Shown here: positions 63,411 to 64,000 of the stretch, piece after piece | Position numbering within the stretch: the stretch's first letter is position 1 | Layout of the letters: each line of letters starts with the position of its first letter | Origin: Kordiimonas pumila | GTDB taxonomy: Bacteria > Pseudomonadota > Alphaproteobacteria > Sphingomonadales > Kordiimonadaceae | NCBI RefSeq assembly: GCF_015240255.1 | Contig: NZ_CP061205.1 | Coordinates: forward strand, 806,001-870,000 | Length of the DNA: 64,000 bases | Direction of reading: 5' to 3' | The notes under the pieces: model-generated | The model's input: only the letters and a program-made list of their open reading frames with translations | What the model was told of the DNA's origin: nothing | The model's database searches: none | Position numbers and translations under genes: made by a program

Positions 63411-64000
63411 TGGTACGGTTTCTGGCAGTACTGGCTTTACTTCTTATCGGCCTTAAGCCTGCTGCAGCCCTTGTCACTGACCTGACAAACAAGCGTATTG
63501 AAATTAGATATAGCTTTAACGGCGCGGACCTTATTCTATTTGGCGCTATTGGATCCTCTGGCGTAAACCCGATGAAAGAACCCTTTGATGTGGTGGTTGT
63601 GGTGCGCGGTCCTGAATCAAAAGCGGTGGTGCGCCGTAAAGACAAAGTTGGCATTATCTGGATTAATAACGAAGATATCATTTTCCCGGCGGCCCCCGGC
63701 TATTATGCCGTTGCGGCAACCCGGCCAATTAAAGAAATAGCCAGCAGGGCTGCTTTTGAAAGCTACGGTATCGGGTTTGATTATTTGCCACTGGTTGCAG
63801 AAACTGACCACGGCCTTGTGGTGCCACCAGCCGAATTTAGAAATGCACTTTTTAGACTGCGGGCAACTGAAAACCTGTACAGGCAGGAACTAGATACGGT
63901 TACCCACGTGGCTGAGGGCCTGTTTCGAACCGATGTGCATTTACCGGCCAAGGTGCCTGTTGGAGAATTTATTGTTGAAACTTTTCTATTTCAGCACGGT
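63410..64000 (+). CDS. Alph_Pro_TM family protein (TIGR02186-like), partial
   Basis: The frame starts at ATG 63410, overlapping the TauE stop, and runs off the right edge (197 codons seen). A signal peptide (FLAVLALLLIGLKPAAA) is followed by LTNKRIEIRYSFNGADLILFGA and a beta-rich periplasmic domain with VVVVRGPES and GIIWINNEDIIFPAAPGYY. This matches the alphaproteobacterial membrane family that regularly follows TauE/SafE genes. The family's C-terminal helix is outside the window. Function unknown, probably a partner of the exporter. Confidence 0.88.
   Translation, partial: MVRFLAVLALLLIGLKPAAALVTDLTNKRIEIRYSFNGADLILFGAIGSSGVNPMKEPFDVVVVVRGPESKAVVRRKDKVGIIWINNEDIIFPAAPGYYAVAATRPIKEIASRAAFESYGIGFDYLPLVAETDHGLVVPPAEFRNALFRLRATENLYRQELDTVTHVAEGLFRTDVHLPAKVPVGEFIVETFLFQHG

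Noticed and set aside
1-64000. CRISPR arrays, insertion sequences, prophage, integrons
   Set aside because: No direct-repeat arrays, transposases, integrases or phage structural genes were seen anywhere in the window.

Overview
The window is a compact, chromosomal stretch of an alphaproteobacterium of moderate GC (roughly 48-52% by eye). Several gene orders are hallmarks of that class: pckA next to chvI-chvG-hprK-rapZ-manX-ptsH-ahcY; a DivL-type tyrosine pseudo-kinase followed by tsaE, a MurU-like nucleotidyltransferase, addB, addA and trxA; and trpF-trpB-trpA-accD-folC. Gene content and base composition would suit a Kordiimonadales-like marine heterotroph, but that placement is inference. 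I see no rRNA, tRNA, CRISPR array, prophage or insertion sequence.

Layout. 1-5.6 kb: a MarR-GNAT fusion cut by the left edge, an exported SH3 protein, a 2-hydroxyacid dehydrogenase, lepA and an unknown membrane protein. 5.6-11.2 kb: an EAL phosphodiesterase, an exported amidohydrolase, an orphan O-antigen-ligase-like protein and two small membrane proteins. 11.2-14.4 kb: a phage-shock (Psp) locus with divergent pspF, a sigma-54 promoter, an undescribed 54-codon arginine-rich gene ahead of pspA, then pspB and pspC, followed by a structured intergenic region with a possible microprotein or sRNA. 14.4-24.7 kb: mostly single genes, namely MFS and NSS transporters, sufE, a periplasmic carbonic anhydrase with a SPOR lipoprotein, a MocR/flavoprotein divergent pair, an EamA exporter, a J-domain protein, a Tag-like glycosylase and a TerB protein. 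24.7-26.9 kb: a DISM-type sensor kinase.

26.9-46.5 kb is the conserved core: pckA (probably starting at TTG); ChvI/ChvG with the PTS-like regulatory relay (HprK, RapZ, EIIA-Man, HPr); the methyl cycle (ahcY, metK); DivL; tsaE; the AddAB recombination nuclease; and thioredoxin with an unusually structured leader. 46.5-53 kb: folC, accD, trpA, trpB, trpF and a degenerate M1-peptidase-like protein, all on the minus strand. 53-61.9 kb: a crotonase, a B3/B4 protein, a MetY-like enzyme, and a four-gene fatty-acid or branched-chain acyl-CoA degradation operon (merR, acyl-CoA dehydrogenase, thiolase, fadJ-type bifunctional enzyme) under an apparent LiuR-type operator. 62-64 kb: an Mpo1-like protein, a TauE/SafE exporter and its usual Alph_Pro_TM partner, cut by the right edge.

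The most novel candidates are the arginine-rich small gene inside the psp operon, the microprotein/sRNA locus behind pspC, the apparent ACG start of chvG, the multi-hairpin trxA leader and the catalytically dead M1-like protein at the head of the trp operon. No wholly new multi-gene system is evident. Gene functions are assigned from recognised motifs and gene order, not from database searches.
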